NCBI RefSeq assembly: GCF_047246645.1
Contig: NZ_JBFOKR010000006.1
Location: forward strand, 62,001-126,000
Direction of reading: 5' to 3'
Source: Ferdinandcohnia sp047246645
GTDB lineage: Bacteria > Bacillota > Bacilli > Bacillales > Bacillaceae_L
DNA: 64,000 nt
Shown here: positions 43,186 through 52,051 of the stretch, piece by piece
Numbering within the stretch: position 1 is the stretch's first letter
Layout: each line of letters begins with the position of its first letter
Notes under the pieces: model-generated
The model's input: the letters and a program-made list of their open reading frames with translations, nothing else
Databases searched by the model: none
What the model was told of the DNA's origin: nothing
Program-made: the position numbers and the translations under genes

Positions 43186-44529
43186 ATGTTTTCAAGAAAT
43201 TCATTTTCAAATACTTTCGCAGTTGGTTTTATGTTGTTTGCTTTATTCTTTGGTGCTGGGAACTTAATATTCCCGCCATTATTAGGGCAAATGGCAGGAG
43301 ATAACATATTCTCTGCTAATGCAGGTTTTATTATTACGGGAGTGGGGTTGCCTGTTCTAGGAGTGTTAGCATTAGCATTTTCAGGAAAAAGTGACCTGCA
43401 GTCATTAGCGAGCAGGGTACATCCAGTATATGGTGTACTATTTACTGTTTCCTTATATTTAACCATTGGACCATTCTTTGCGATTCCAAGAACAAACACG
43501 GTTGCATATGAAATAGGTGTAATTCCATTTTTGGGGAATCCAAACAGCTATCTTCCTTTATTTATTTTCACCGTACTATTCTTTGGAATCACGTTATACT
43601 TTTCTCTACAATCCAAAAAGCTTGTAGATATCGTTGGAAAAATATTAACTCCTGTTTTACTTATTGTTATGGCCATTGTTATTGTAGCTGCATTCCTGAA
43701 TCCACTTGGAGCAATTCAGGTTCCAACAGAATCCTATGTGCATAATAGCTTCTTTAAAGGGTTTCAAGAAGGATATTTAACTATGGATGCTCTTGCTGCT
43801 TTTGTATTTGGAATTATCATTATTAACATCTTAAAAGAACAAGGAGCTACAACTAAAGGTAAATTAATGGTTTCAACTTTGAAAATTGCTTTACTAGCAG
43901 GGACTCTATTGGGGGTCATTTATTCATCATTAGCGTATTTAGGAGCACAAAGCGTTGAAGCTCTGGGTTACAAAAAAAACGGTGGGGCTATTTTAGCGGC
44001 CGTATCAGAGCATTATTTCGGCGACTTAGGGAAAGTATTACTCGCAATCATTGTGATTGCAGCTTGTTTAACAACGAGTATTGGATTAATTACTTCGTGT
44101 GCATCATATTTTAATAAGATTATTCCAAGCATCTCATATAAACTTTGGGCTACCATCTTTACTTTATTTAGTACAGTCATTTCAAACTTTGGTTTATCGG
44201 CAATCATTGAGTTTTCGATTCCTGTACTATCGGCACTGTACCCGTTAGCAATGAGTCTAATGGTTTTAACATTCTTACATCCTCTGTTTAAAGGAAGAAA
44301 AGAAGTGTACCAAGTCAGTATTTTATTTACACTAGTCGTTAGTGTGAATGATGGCTTAAACGCTGCTGGACTTAAGCTTCAATCAGTAAATGAGTTATTT
44401 ATCGAGTTTTTACCGTGGTATTCTGTTGGACTTGGCTGGGTTGTTCCCGCGATTATTGGTGGAGTTATAGGCTATCTACTCAGTATTATTAAAAGAGGGA
44501 TATTGGAACCAAATCCAATCGAAGAATAA
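43186..44529 (+). CDS. brnQ: Branched-chain amino acid:cation symporter BrnQ
   Basis: 447-residue LIVCS-family carrier with about twelve helices. The opening NSFSNTFAVGFMLFALFFGAGNLIFPP is the family hallmark, and AIPRTNTVAYEIG, GAAT-like EQGATTKGK and TSIGLITSCASYF follow. It imports Leu, Ile and Val with Na+ or H+. The start is ATG 43186 behind TTAGGTGGG; the longer frame from 43141 lacks a site. Monocistronic, with a clear terminator. Confidence 0.95.
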   Translation: MFSRNSFSNTFAVGFMLFALFFGAGNLIFPPLLGQMAGDNIFSANAGFIITGVGLPVLGVLALAFSGKSDLQSLASRVHPVYGVLFTVSLYLTIGPFFAIPRTNTVAYEIGVIPFLGNPNSYLPLFIFTVLFFGITLYFSLQSKKLVDIVGKILTPVLLIVMAIVIVAAFLNPLGAIQVPTESYVHNSFFKGFQEGYLTMDALAAFVFGIIIINILKEQGATTKGKLMVSTLKIALLAGTLLGVIYSSLAYLGAQSVEALGYKKNGGAILAAVSEHYFGDLGKVLLAIIVIAACLTTSIGLITSCASYFNKIIPSISYKLWATIFTLFSTVISNFGLSAIIEFSIPVLSALYPLAMSLMVLTFLHPLFKGRKEVYQVSILFTLVVSVNDGLNAAGLKLQSVNELFIEFLPWYSVGLGWVVPAIIGGVIGYLLSIIKRGILEPNPIEE

Positions 44530-44544
44530 TAACAAAGACTTTTA

Positions 44545-44574
44545 AATCCAAGAGAATGTATCTCTTGGATTTTT
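44545..44574 (+). terminator. Terminator after brnQ
   Basis: AATCCAAGAGA pairs with TCTCTTGGATT around a 5-nt loop and is followed by T residues. Confidence 0.92.
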
Positions 44575-44627
44575 GTATATATAAATAGTAGAAAACAAAT
44601 TGGTTTATACTACTAACGGTGATGCAT

Positions 44628-45557
44628 ATGGCTTGTCAATCTAGTGACGAATTAAAAGAGTTAGTACGCGAAGCACGTATTTGTACAAAAGAGGGTAAAG
44701 TAGCAGACTATATTCCGGAGTTGGGTAAAGCAAATCCTAATGATTTATCAATAGCTATTAATTATCCAGATGGTAATTGTTATTCTGCGGGGGATATTGA
44801 AAAAAAGATATCTCTTCAAAGTATTTCAAAGGTTATTAGTTTGGCGTTGGTACTGATAGATAGAGGTTATAATTATGTGTTTGAGAGAGTAGGTATGGAG
44901 CCGACAGGAGATCCGTTTAACTCAATTGCGAAACTTGAATCGACGGCACCGACTAAACCATTAAATCCAATGATAAACGCTGGCGCTCTCGTAGTTACTC
45001 ATATGATAAAAGGAAATTCGGTTGAGGATAGATTTCAAAGGTTATTGCAATTTGTCAAAGACCTAGCAAATGATCAATCAGTCACCTACAGTAAAAGTGT
45101 AGCCAGTTCGGAATTCGAAACAGCTCATTTAAACAGAGCATTAAGCTATTTTCTTAAGCAGCATTCCATTATCAATGAGGATGTTGAACAGCTGCTGGAC
45201 CTCTATACGAAGCAATGTGCGATTGAAATGAATTGTTTGGATTTATCTCGGATTGGGTTGATTTTCGCAATGGATGGTGTAGACCCGCAAACAAAGAAGC
45301 AACTTATACCTAATGACGTAGCTAGAATCTGTAAAACATTCATGGTAACCTGTGGTATGTATAATGCATCAGGTGAATTTGCAATCAAAATTGGTATACC
45401 AGCAAAAAGCGGGGTTTCTGGCGGGATTATGGGTGCAGTTCCTGGAAAGTTCGGAATTGGAATATTCGGTCCAGCCCTAGATGAACGAGGAAATAGCATA
45501 GCGGGTATCAGATTACTTGAACTGTTATCGAAAAATTATCAGTTAAGTATGTTTTGA
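44628..45557 (+). CDS. glsA: Glutaminase
   Basis: 309-residue serine-dependent beta-lactamase-like glutaminase converting glutamine to glutamate and ammonia. The catalytic SxxK is in LQSISKVISLAL (about 65-76); other family blocks are EPTGDPFNSI, PLNPMINAGALVVT, GMYNASGEFA and SGVSGGIMGAVPG. Length and the N-terminal MACQSSDELKELVREA match Bacillus YlaM-type glutaminase, supporting ATG 44628 over the upstream GTG 44619 or ATG 44622. The ribosome binding site is weak. Expressed alone. Confidence 0.94.
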   Translation: MACQSSDELKELVREARICTKEGKVADYIPELGKANPNDLSIAINYPDGNCYSAGDIEKKISLQSISKVISLALVLIDRGYNYVFERVGMEPTGDPFNSIAKLESTAPTKPLNPMINAGALVVTHMIKGNSVEDRFQRLLQFVKDLANDQSVTYSKSVASSEFETAHLNRALSYFLKQHSIINEDVEQLLDLYTKQCAIEMNCLDLSRIGLIFAMDGVDPQTKKQLIPNDVARICKTFMVTCGMYNASGEFAIKIGIPAKSGVSGGIMGAVPGKFGIGIFGPALDERGNSIAGIRLLELLSKNYQLSMF

Positions 45558-45664
45558 TAAAGTAATACCTGAGTTGGTCAAAATAGGTACGCTATATACT
45601 TTTAAAACACTACACTTTAAAACTAATTAGATACACGAAATATTTTTAATTGCAATCCCTTACC

Positions 45665-45694
45665 CCATAGTATAAGATATTATCTATGGTTTTT
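45665..45694 (+). terminator. Terminator after glsA
   Basis: CCATAG pairs with CTATGG around a 13-nt loop and is followed by TTTTTG. Confidence 0.7.
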
Positions 45695-45721
45695 GTGAAT
45701 TTTTGGTAGTACATACATAAT
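45693..45721 (+). promoter_or_regulatory. Promoter candidate for DHA2 pump
   Basis: TTGTGA (45693-45698), 17-bp spacer, CATAAT (45716-45721), 26 bp ahead of the start codon. It immediately follows and partly overlaps the glsA terminator tail. Confidence 0.55.
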
Positions 45722-45746
45722 GGAATGTTAATTAGGGGGAACAACT

Positions 45747-47246
45747 ATGGATATGACCATGAATAAAAACGGCCGTCCGCCGTATGGTATAATTTCTGTC
45801 TTAATGATAGGGGCATTCATTTCATTCTTAAATAATACATTATTGAATATTGCTTTGCCTGCTATTATGACGGAGCTAAAAGTTGACCCGCCGACTGTAC
45901 AGTGGTTAACAACCGGCTTTATGCTTGTAAACGGGATCTTAATTCCGACAACGGCTTACCTAATTCAAAAATATTCAGTTCGTCACTTGTTCTTAATTGC
46001 AATGGGACTGTTTACAGCAGGTACAATTCTATCAGGTACCGCTCATGAATTCTCAATTTTACTATCAGGAAGAATGATTCAAGCTTCTGGCTCAGCAATC
46101 ATGATGCCACTATTAATGAATGTTATGCTTGTAAGCTTCCCGGTTGAAAAAAGAGGAACTGCAATGGGAGTATTTGGGCTAATTTTAATGTTTGCTCCGG
46201 CAATTGGTCCTACGCTTTCCGGATGGATTATTGAACACTATGATTGGAGAATGCTATTCCATTTCATCACTCCAATAGCAGTAATTGTATTAATACTTGG
46301 ATTTATCATGCTTAAAGATAAGAAAGAAAAAGTAAATCTAAAACTTGATTTCTTTTCACTTGTACTTTCGAGTATAGGTTTTGGAGGCTTGCTATATGGG
46401 TTTAGCTCTGCGGGGAGTAAGGGATGGGGCAGTCCACATGTCTATCTAACAATTACCATAGGGGCAATTTCACTCATTTGGTTTATTTTACGACAATCAA
46501 ATATGGAGCGTCCGATGCTTAACTTTGGTGTCTACAAATTCCCTATGTTTGCACTAGCCTCAGTTATAACAATGGTTGTTAACATGGCGATGTTTTCAGG
46601 ATTCCTACTGCTGCCGATTTATGTGCAAACTATCCGTGGAATATCTCCAATGGATGCTGGACTAATGTTATTACCTGGAGCCATTTTAAATGCAATCATG
46701 TCTCCGATTAACGGTAGGTTATTTGATAAATTTGGTGGCCGTATACTAGCAACTACTGGTTTAGCCATTACGACTGCAACTACGTATTTATTTAGCCAAC
46801 TAACATTTGAAACGACTTATACGTACCTGGTTATTCTGCATGCTGTACGGATGTTTGGTATGTCGATGGTATTCATGCCTGTTTCAACAAATGGATTAAA
46901 TCAGTTACCAAGACAGCTATATCCACATGGTACAGCTATGAACAATACATTAAATCAGGTATCTGCGGCAATTGGTACTGCACTATTAATAACACTTATG
47001 TCGATTAGACAAGAATCATCTGCTGCCGCTGCTATGAAAAATGTGTTAGGTCAGCCTACGCAAGAACAGCTTGTTAGTATAGAATTACATGCAATGCTTG
47101 ACGGAATTAACTTCACATTCTTTGTTTCAACTTTCCTTACGTTAACTGCATTAATACTGGCATTCTTTATGAAACGTGCGAAACAACCTGAAGAGGAAAA
47201 ACAAACAACTGAACCAAAGGTAAAACCTACTTTGGCTAAGAGTTAA
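45747..47246 (+). CDS. DHA2-family multidrug efflux MFS transporter
   Basis: 499 residues with about fourteen helices, as in the EmrB/QacA (DHA2) family. Helix 1 has NNTLLNIALPAIM, the motif-A region is near YLIQKYSVRHLF, and motif C in helix 5 appears as GLILMFAPAIGPTLSGWI (about 147-164), which marks drug/H+ antiporters. Exports hydrophobic drugs or metabolites. ATG at 45747 follows AGGGGGAACAACT. No adjacent regulator gene; possible drug range not inferable. Confidence 0.92.
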   Translation: MDMTMNKNGRPPYGIISVLMIGAFISFLNNTLLNIALPAIMTELKVDPPTVQWLTTGFMLVNGILIPTTAYLIQKYSVRHLFLIAMGLFTAGTILSGTAHEFSILLSGRMIQASGSAIMMPLLMNVMLVSFPVEKRGTAMGVFGLILMFAPAIGPTLSGWIIEHYDWRMLFHFITPIAVIVLILGFIMLKDKKEKVNLKLDFFSLVLSSIGFGGLLYGFSSAGSKGWGSPHVYLTITIGAISLIWFILRQSNMERPMLNFGVYKFPMFALASVITMVVNMAMFSGFLLLPIYVQTIRGISPMDAGLMLLPGAILNAIMSPINGRLFDKFGGRILATTGLAITTATTYLFSQLTFETTYTYLVILHAVRMFGMSMVFMPVSTNGLNQLPRQLYPHGTAMNNTLNQVSAAIGTALLITLMSIRQESSAAAAMKNVLGQPTQEQLVSIELHAMLDGINFTFFVSTFLTLTALILAFFMKRAKQPEEEKQTTEPKVKPTLAKS

Positions 47247-47259
47247 TACAAGTTACTGT

Positions 47260-47288
47260 GCGATAATCACCAACGATTATCGCTTTTC
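47260..47288 (+). terminator. Terminator after DHA2 gene
   Basis: GCGATAATC pairs with GATTATCGC around a 6-nt loop and is followed by TTTTC. Confidence 0.88.
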
Positions 47289-47305
47289 TTATGGATAAAA
47301 ATTAA

Positions 47306-47345
47306 CCAAAAAAGCAATGCATTCACTTAGGTGAAATGCATTGCT
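47306..47345 (-). terminator. Terminator of natK-natR (minus strand)
   Basis: AGCAATGCATT pairs with AATGCATTGCT, and on the minus strand the stem is followed by six Ts. Confidence 0.88.
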
Positions 47346-47360
47346 CATCTGGATAATTAG

Positions 47361-48341
47361 TTATTTAATAGCTGGTATTTTGATTTTTAAGGTAAACTCT
47401 TCATCCTTACATATAAAGTCTAAAAAACCATTTGCCTCATCTATAATATCTTTTATAATTTTTGTTCCAAGACCCTCATGTTTACCCGATTTCGTTGTTT
47501 GACCATATGAATGGAATAATTCATCAAGAACATGGGTTGGAATAGGGAGAGTGTGATTTTTACATAGCAAAATATATAGACCACTTCTCTTTTGAAATTG
47601 GAATGTCAGACTAGGTTTTTCCTGATATTCCTTATGCCATTCCTCACATGCATCAATTGCATTTGAGAGGATATTGCCAATTAGGGCTACGATTTGCTGA
47701 TCACTCAATGGTAACGTAGATAGAGGGATATCGAAGTCATAAATAACCTCTGTTCCTACATCCTTTGCACGGCGATACATTTGGTGCAGAATACCAGCTA
47801 CAACCCCTCGTTCACCTTTGATGGAAAGGTTGGTCTCTTTATAGTCTTCTACCATGCCATCTAAGTAACTTTTTGCTTCAACAGCTTCTCCGTTTTCCAG
47901 CATAAAATGTAATGCTGACACATGCTTCAGAAAGTCGTGGCGCTCATTACGCACAATTCTGAAGGTCTCGTTAAAATGCTCTCTTTCTTCCTGAAATTGT
48001 TTGCTTTCTTCATGTAATAAGAACAGCCTGCTGCTAAGAAAATAACGTGATACTTCAATTCCGACAAATACAAGGATAGGAACGAAATACACGATAGAAG
48101 GCTCGATAAAGATATAAATTGTAAGTAGTAACACTTGTAATACAAACAAAAAGCTATTCCACTTTATTCCTAAGACTGTTACTTGGAGTAGTTTATGTTT
48201 ATTAAGCAAATAGGTTATAAATAACACAATGACACTTGCTATATAGAGTGGTATATTCCAAGGAAGGAGAGATAACACTTCATGTACATGTATAATTCCT
48301 AATACTGTAATTATTCCCCAGTAGAGTATAGCTGGTTTCAC
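47361..48341 (-). CDS. natK: NatK-type sensor histidine kinase
   Basis: 326 residues. Four to five N-terminal helices (to about residue 105) are followed by a dimerisation helix with RHDFLKHVSALHFML, whose His is the phosphorylation site, and a GHKL ATPase domain with NILSNAIDACEEW and a GLGTKIIKDI motif, the AgrC/NatK class. The start is GTG 48341 behind AAGGTGG. Directly downstream of natR and divergent from the ABC genes at 49227, as expected for the Bacillus natKR-natAB system that responds to sodium or ionophore stress. Size is close to B. subtilis NatK. Confidence 0.85.
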   Translation of the reverse strand: MKPAILYWGIITVLGIIHVHEVLSLLPWNIPLYIASVIVLFITYLLNKHKLLQVTVLGIKWNSFLFVLQVLLLTIYIFIEPSIVYFVPILVFVGIEVSRYFLSSRLFLLHEESKQFQEEREHFNETFRIVRNERHDFLKHVSALHFMLENGEAVEAKSYLDGMVEDYKETNLSIKGERGVVAGILHQMYRRAKDVGTEVIYDFDIPLSTLPLSDQQIVALIGNILSNAIDACEEWHKEYQEKPSLTFQFQKRSGLYILLCKNHTLPIPTHVLDELFHSYGQTTKSGKHEGLGTKIIKDIIDEANGFLDFICKDEEFTLKIKIPAIK

Positions 48342-48354
48342 TTATGACGCCACC

Positions 48355-49053
48355 TTAAAAATAATGTTGTTGTAAAAAGTCTACCTTTTCTTTCGTGATC
48401 ATTGCTTGCTCGTCGATTCCTTCAAAGGTGACAATGTAGGAGTTTTTTGCATATAAAGAGAAATTTTTTACATAGTGAATATTGATGATGAACGAACGAT
48501 GGGAACGGATAAAATCTCTTTCCCTTAGTTCTCCCTCTAATTCGTTTAGAGTTTGATAGGTTTTAATAGGTCCTGACTTTGTATAAATTGTTGTTGAACG
48601 CCCTGACCTTTCAATAAAAATAATATCTTTCTTCTGTAAAATATGTATTTCATTTTTCTGTTTTAGGTATAGCCTTCCGTGTATCTCTGCGGATTTTGTT
48701 TTTTCAAGTAGTCTCTCAACGGACTTTACTAAGCGTTCCTTTGGGTAAGGCTTCATGATATAGTCATGAACATTTAGCTCAAAAGCATGAACGGCATAAC
48801 CGCTGCTACCCGTAACAAAGATAACTGAAATGTTTAATGCATGGGAATGGATAATATCTGCTAATTCATAGCCTGATAGATTAGGCATTTCGATATCAGC
48901 AATAAGTAAATCAATTTCCTCTTTTTTAATATGTTCATATGCTTCCTCTGCAGATAACGTTGAAAATACGATATCTACATCTGAAATGCCACTCACAATT
49001 GCCTGCAATTTATCCAAATCAATTAATCGGTCATCAACAAGACCAACCTTCAT
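48355..49053 (-). CDS. natR: NatR-type LytTR response regulator
   Basis: 232 residues. The receiver domain (1-120) has acidic VDD at 6-8, the phospho-acceptor in LLIADIEMPNLSG (about D54) and the conserved Lys in DYIMKPYP. The C-terminal LytTR DNA-binding domain (about 135-232) contains IIFIERSGRSTTIYT, RDFIRSHRSFIINIHYV, typical of LytTR. ATG at 49053 follows GTGAGGCGG. Likely activates natAB through the direct repeats at 49126. Only 13 bp separate it from natK. Confidence 0.88.
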   Translation of the reverse strand: MKVGLVDDRLIDLDKLQAIVSGISDVDIVFSTLSAEEAYEHIKKEEIDLLIADIEMPNLSGYELADIIHSHALNISVIFVTGSSGYAVHAFELNVHDYIMKPYPKERLVKSVERLLEKTKSAEIHGRLYLKQKNEIHILQKKDIIFIERSGRSTTIYTKSGPIKTYQTLNELEGELRERDFIRSHRSFIINIHYVKNFSLYAKNSYIVTFEGIDEQAMITKEKVDFLQQHYF

Positions 49054-49125
49054 ATAAACCGCCTCACTGTTAATCTATAAGAATTCTTATATTATTTTAA
49101 CACCTTTAATGGCAAAATTGACCTT

Positions 49126-49190
49126 TTCACGACAAAAAATGGAATATTCGCGACATAACTAAAGACTTCCTCAACTGAAGTTTGTATGAT
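49126..49190 (+). promoter_or_regulatory. LytTR-type direct repeats upstream of natA
   Basis: TTCACGACA (49126) and TTCGCGACA (49147) are 21 bp apart, two helical turns, the geometry expected for a LytTR dimer. A TATGAT -10-like box is at 49185-49190 with no good -35 box, consistent with an activator-dependent promoter. The repeats lie between natR and natA and may serve either side. Confidence 0.7.
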
Positions 49191-49226
49191 TAAGTCAAGA
49201 AAACAAACTGTTGAGGTGAAGGAAAC

Positions 49227-49979
49227 ATGATACAAATTAATGAAATTACAAAGCAATTTAAAGATAAAAAAGTGTACATTACAGCATTGAAGCACGTGAC
49301 TTTTACGGTTAAACAAGGGCAAGTTGTTGGCTTACTGGGGGAAAATGGAGCTGGGAAAACAACTCTATTACGAACGATAGCAACATTATTAACTCCAACA
49401 TCAGGAAATGTAAGTGTGGGTGGATATGACACATTGAAAAACCCTGAGGAAGTAAAGAAGAATATAGGCGTTTTATTTGGAGGAGAAACAGGTCTTTATG
49501 ATCGCTTAACTGCTCGCGAAAATTTGGAGTATTTTGCTGCCTTATACGGATTAAGTAAACATGAAACAAAAGTTCGGATAGATGAATTGGCAAGAATGTT
49601 TGGAATGAGAGATTACTTGGATCGAAAGGTTGGAGGATTTTCAAAAGGGATGAGACAAAAAGTAGCAATTGCAAGAACACTCATTCATAATCCGGAAATT
49701 ATCCTGTTTGATGAGCCAACTACAGGTTTAGATATTACCTCTTCCAATGTATTCAGACAGCTTGTACACCAACTAAAGCGTGAGGGAAAAACAATCATCT
49801 TTTCTAGTCACATTATGGAAGAAGTTTCAATGCTATGTGACTCGGTTGCCATGATGCATAAAGGAGAACTTATTTTTCATGGTGACCTTGAGGAACTATA
49901 TAAAAAAGAAGGAAACAGTGATTTAAACTATATTTTTATGAGTAAACTTGTTAGGGGGAACGAAAACTATGCTTCGTAA
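49227..49979 (+). CDS. natA: NatA, ATPase of Na+ extrusion ABC transporter
   Basis: 250 residues with Walker A GENGAGKTT (about 37-45), the signature GFSKGMRQK, Walker B IILFDEPTTGLD and H-loop SSHIMEE. Length matches B. subtilis NatA. ATG at 49227 follows GAGGTGAAGG. It overlaps natB by 11 bp. Cytoplasmic energiser of NatAB, which exports sodium; identification rests on gene order with a LytTR two-component system and on the NatB features. Confidence 0.88.
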   Translation: MIQINEITKQFKDKKVYITALKHVTFTVKQGQVVGLLGENGAGKTTLLRTIATLLTPTSGNVSVGGYDTLKNPEEVKKNIGVLFGGETGLYDRLTARENLEYFAALYGLSKHETKVRIDELARMFGMRDYLDRKVGGFSKGMRQKVAIARTLIHNPEIILFDEPTTGLDITSSNVFRQLVHQLKREGKTIIFSSHIMEEVSMLCDSVAMMHKGELIFHGDLEELYKKEGNSDLNYIFMSKLVRGNENYAS

Positions 49980-51126
49980 AATTTATATAAAAGAACTAAA
50001 AGATTCCTTTAGAGACCGTAGAACTTTGCTACTAACAGTATTCTTACCAATTATAATGATGACAGGATTAACATTATTCTATGAAAAAATGATTTCAGAT
50101 GGAATAGATGAATCATACAATCTAGCAGTGGAAGAATCGGCTATGAATGAAGTGGAAAGTATTTTTTCTGGATTTGATAATATCGAATTAATCCCAGCTT
50201 CAAATCTTGAAGCAGTCCTTAAAGAGGGGGAAGCTCATGCTGCTTTATCACTTTCACCTGAATTTACAGAATCGGTTCAAAATGGCGAGCAGGCAACTAT
50301 TACTCTTCTTGGAGATTCGTTTAGTCAAAAGTCTTCAAATCTAATGAATATCATCACAAATACATTAGCAGGCTATGAAAAAGTGATTATCACTGATCGA
50401 TTACAAGTACAAGGTATGAATCCTGAACTAATCAAGCCTTTTACAATTGAACAAAAAGAAATTACTGAAGAGAATCAAAGTGTTGATTTACTCGCAATGT
50501 TAATACCTCTTATCTTATCCATTGCTATAGGAGTCGGTTCAGGTCCATCAGCAGCAGACTTATTTGCAGGAGAAAAAGAGAAGAAAACAATGGAAGCTCT
50601 ATTAATGACACCCGTAAAAAGATCGACTCTTCTCTTTTCAAAGTGGTTAACAATTGCCACGATTGGTTCTGTCATTGGTATTATTACTTTAATTGTAGTA
50701 GCTTTGGAAATAAGTTTACTGACAGAAAACCTTAAAAATGCGGTTGATTTTGGGGATCAAGGAATTCTAATTGTTGGGATAGCGGTAGGATTATCTATTA
50801 TTTACGCTGCATTCAATGCTTCGATATTAATGCTAACCAGCATTATTGGTAAAACCATTAAAGAATCACAAAGCTATAGCAGCCCTGTCATGATGATTTG
50901 TATGTTCCCAGCTTTAATGATTACAGGGGTTGGAGTAAATGAATTAACCGCTCAGCATTTCGCTATACCTATTATGAACTTATTCAGTTTACTTAAGGAA
51001 TTACTATTCGGTATTGTGAATGCTGAACATATTCTACTAACATTAGGAAGCAATGTCATTTGTATGGTTATCATTTTCATCATCGGTCGTATTTTGTTTA
51101 TGAAAGATAAATGGGTTATGAATTAA
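49969..51126 (+). CDS. natB: NatB, permease of Na+ extrusion ABC transporter
   Basis: 385-residue ABC-2 permease. One N-terminal helix (about 20-38) is followed by a large extracytoplasmic domain (about 40-170) and a C-terminal block of five helices with the SAADLFAGEKEKKTMEALLMTP cytoplasmic segment, the NatB/CcmB-like ABC-2 pattern. Length is almost the same as B. subtilis NatB. ATG 49969 with AGGGGGAACG lies in the end of natA. The longer frame from 49948 is not needed. Confidence 0.87.
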   Translation: MLRKIYIKELKDSFRDRRTLLLTVFLPIIMMTGLTLFYEKMISDGIDESYNLAVEESAMNEVESIFSGFDNIELIPASNLEAVLKEGEAHAALSLSPEFTESVQNGEQATITLLGDSFSQKSSNLMNIITNTLAGYEKVIITDRLQVQGMNPELIKPFTIEQKEITEENQSVDLLAMLIPLILSIAIGVGSGPSAADLFAGEKEKKTMEALLMTPVKRSTLLFSKWLTIATIGSVIGIITLIVVALEISLLTENLKNAVDFGDQGILIVGIAVGLSIIYAAFNASILMLTSIIGKTIKESQSYSSPVMMICMFPALMITGVGVNELTAQHFAIPIMNLFSLLKELLFGIVNAEHILLTLGSNVICMVIIFIIGRILFMKDKWVMN

Positions 51127-51131
51127 CATAG

Positions 51132-51161
51132 AAAACACCTGCCAGGTAAGCAGGTGTTTTT
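51132..51161 (+). terminator. Terminator of natAB
   Basis: AAAACACCTGC pairs with GCAGGTGTTTT around a 7-nt loop and is followed by T residues. Confidence 0.92.
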
Positions 51162-51195
51162 ATATTATATGGCAGTATAAAAATTTCAACCTAGT

Positions 51196-51456
51196 TTTCG
51201 CTGTCTAGCACCAGCGCCTAGCCAGTTTTCCTACCTGAATAAGCTTCTCCGAGTATCTTGCGCAAAAGCTATGCTTTTAAGCAACTCGAGGTCGCTTCAC
51301 CCCTCCTGCGGCGGCAACACTAAGGAATGCTTCGTGAGCATAAGCCTCGCAGAAAAAATGCTTTAGCATTTTCGAGGATGTGCTGACATCGACGTTCGCC
51401 ACAGGACGTGGCGGATTTTAGTCGATGTTCCTATTTCAAGGCGCTTGCGCTTTTCT
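51196..51456. repeat. Dispersed-repeat-like intergenic element (~260 bp)
   Basis: Unlike the surrounding AT-rich DNA this stretch is relatively GC-rich and contains many short inverted segments: ends AGCGCCT (about 51213) and AGGCGCT (about 51439), an internal hairpin AAAATGC/GCATTTT (about 51357-51374), and the string CTCCTGCGGCGGCAAC. It recalls intergenic repeats I remember from Bacillaceae genomes, though this is not verified. It has no ORF and ends against the stop codon of the cupin gene. No other copy was noticed in the window. Confidence 0.6.
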
Positions 51457-51797
51457 TATATATTTTGGACAAAGCGCTCATCAGGAATTTTATTTAGCAT
51501 TACATAAAGGCTAACATTTTGATCTCCATCGTTTACAAAGCTTAGTTCTTCTTCACCATTGCAAAGAATAACATCATTCTTTTTTACCTTTGATACCTCT
51601 TGATCAATTGTAAACGTTCCTTCACCATCTAGTACTAATAGATATACATTTGTTCCTGGGTGTTTATGAGCAGGTAGTGCTTGATTAGGCATAAAGTTTA
51701 GAACAAATACTGTACTTTCCCCTTCTTTATATACAATACGCTTTGTAAAGCGGTCCTCATTATATTCAATAAAACTATCTAAAGTCTCTTTTTTCAT
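51456..51797 (-). CDS. Small cupin-domain protein
   Basis: 113-residue single-domain cupin. Motif 1 region LPAHKHPGTNVYLLVLDGEG supplies two His and a Glu-like position, and motif 2 VILCNGEEELSFVNDGDQNV is present although its usual His is replaced, so metal binding may be incomplete. ATG at 51797 follows AAAAGGAGCTGCAATC. A CRP/FNR-type site at 51872 suggests oxygen- or nitrogen-oxide-responsive control. Function unknown; small cupins of this size often bind metals or small metabolites. Confidence 0.82.
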   Translation of the reverse strand: MKKETLDSFIEYNEDRFTKRIVYKEGESTVFVLNFMPNQALPAHKHPGTNVYLLVLDGEGTFTIDQEVSKVKKNDVILCNGEEELSFVNDGDQNVSLYVMLNKIPDERFVQNI

Positions 51798-51844
51798 GAT
51801 TGCAGCTCCTTTTTCTCGTTTTCAGTATTTTTCCCTATACATAG

Positions 51845-51887
51845 ATTATAAATGTCCTTACTAATCAATGATGTGATATAAATCATG
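51845..51887 (-). promoter_or_regulatory. CRP/FNR-type site centred at -41.5 of the cupin promoter
   Basis: TGTGA-TATAAA-TCATG (51872-51887) resembles the FNR/CRP box TGTGA-N6-TCACA. On the minus strand a perfect TATAAT lies at 51850-51845, predicting a start near 51838, which puts the box centre at exactly -41.5, the class II activator position. One half-site is imperfect. Confidence 0.6.
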
Positions 51888-52051
51888 ATAAAGATAAAAC
51901 TGGTTAAAACCATCATTTGTTCACGGAAAAGACATTCAATAAAACGCTTCCATAAAATGAGTGATTCTCATTCTACTTTTATATTAGTATAATCAAAAGT
52001 AAGTATTAGGTTTTACTATGCTAAAGCAGTAATGAGAAATGGGTGATAAAC

